In this document: one piece after another, positions 5,179 through 5,480 of the stretch
How positions within the stretch are numbered: the first letter of the stretch is position 1
Layout: every line of letters begins with the position of its first letter
Source: JAHJFW01 sp038065635
Lineage (GTDB): Bacteria; Patescibacteriota; Patescibacteriia; 2-12-FULL-60-25
Length of the DNA: 5,480 bases
Direction of reading: 5' to 3'
Assembly: GCA_038065635.1 (NCBI GenBank)
Contig: JBBTQP010000049.1
Span: forward strand, 1-5,480
Made by a program: the position numbers and the translations under genes
The notes under the pieces: generated by a model
The model's database searches: none
Seen by the model: only the letters and a program-made list of their open reading frames with translations
What the model was told of the DNA's origin: nothing

Positions 5179-5480
5179 TGAACACTATGAAAATTCAACT
5201 TGAAAAGTTCGGTAACACGTTAACTTCAAGACCGGCTGGAAAAGACGCATATGCCGGCTTTCTTTCGGTGATCAACGGCGTAAAAGACGAGGAATTGGTT
5301 GAAGTAGATTTTACCGGAGTCAGTTCGTTTTCTCCTTCTTGGGGAGACGAGTTTTTGTCCCCCTTATTGGAGAAGTTTAAGGAACGCTTGATATTGATCA
5401 ACACCCAAAATCCATCCGTATCAGCTACAATCGAAACGTTAGAGGAAAATAGCGGAAATAAATTCCAAGTTCGGTCTCCC
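5178..5480 (+). CDS. STAS-like DUF4325 protein (partial, runs off the window)
   Basis: The first 101 codons are open to the window edge, and the 3' end lies outside. The ATG at 5178 shares its A with the TAA stop of the ATPase gene (TAATG), which implies translational coupling. A second in-frame ATG at 5187 is an alternative start. The sequence has the pattern of STAS-like DUF4325: an N-terminal TLTSRPAG (residues 14-21), then VDFTGVSSFSPSWGDEF (about 43-59) as the strand-loop-helix core, and a later LILIN strand (71-75). In anti-anti-sigma STAS proteins a serine at the start of that helix is phosphorylated by the partner kinase. Here S49, S50, S52 and S54 are the candidates, which is inference. 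DUF4325 proteins are commonly found beside GHKL ATPases, so this neighbour pair is the expected functional unit. There is no signal peptide or membrane segment. Confidence 0.85.
   Translation, partial: MNTMKIQLEKFGNTLTSRPAGKDAYAGFLSVINGVKDEELVEVDFTGVSSFSPSWGDEFLSPLLEKFKERLILINTQNPSVSATIETLEENSGNKFQVRSP

Overview
The window looks like a chromosomal stretch from an uncultured bacterium, most likely Patescibacteria (Candidate Phyla Radiation). This assignment is an inference at moderate confidence. It rests on short single-domain proteins of the kind common in that group: a C40 peptidase without a signal peptide, a small zinc-ribbon protein and a stand-alone HD hydrolase. Two genes also start in A/T-rich leaders without a Shine-Dalgarno sequence, and many short units are each closed by a strong intrinsic terminator. 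TGA is used as a stop and tryptophan is TGG, so the TGA-recoding lineages (Gracilibacteria, Absconditabacteria) are disfavoured.

Layout. Positions 1-182 hold no convincing gene but end in a long intrinsic terminator. Positions 248-1822 (+) carry a probable two-gene unit: a zinc-ribbon hypothetical protein and a SpoT-like HD phosphohydrolase, closed by a hairpin at the stop codon. A perfect 17-bp bidirectional terminator (1908-1946) separates this unit from the convergent minus-strand genes. Those are a Prx5-type peroxiredoxin (2529-1978) and, upstream of it, a broken EamA/DMT-type membrane transporter (3298-2593) whose reading frame is interrupted twice. The divergent region 3299-3596 contains palindromes and a terminator with an overlapping alternative hairpin, just ahead of an NlpC/P60 (C40) peptidase gene (3597-4211, +) that has its own terminator.

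The most interesting part is 4300-5480. A MerR/BldC-like helix-turn-helix is fused in one protein to a GHKL-type ATPase domain (4414-5178). It is translationally coupled (TAATG) to a STAS-like DUF4325 protein that runs off the window. Upstream is a near-consensus sigma70-type promoter (TTGACA, 17 bp, extended TGc-TATCCT). Four copies of a 12-bp direct repeat (TGTATAGGTTTA) are laid across it at 22, 22 and 20 bp intervals, on one face of the helix. The simplest reading is a self-regulating partner-switching cassette. The ATPase/STAS pair would act in the anti-sigma/anti-anti-sigma manner, but the ATPase carries its own DNA-binding domain and binds a tandem operator on its own promoter instead of holding a sigma factor.
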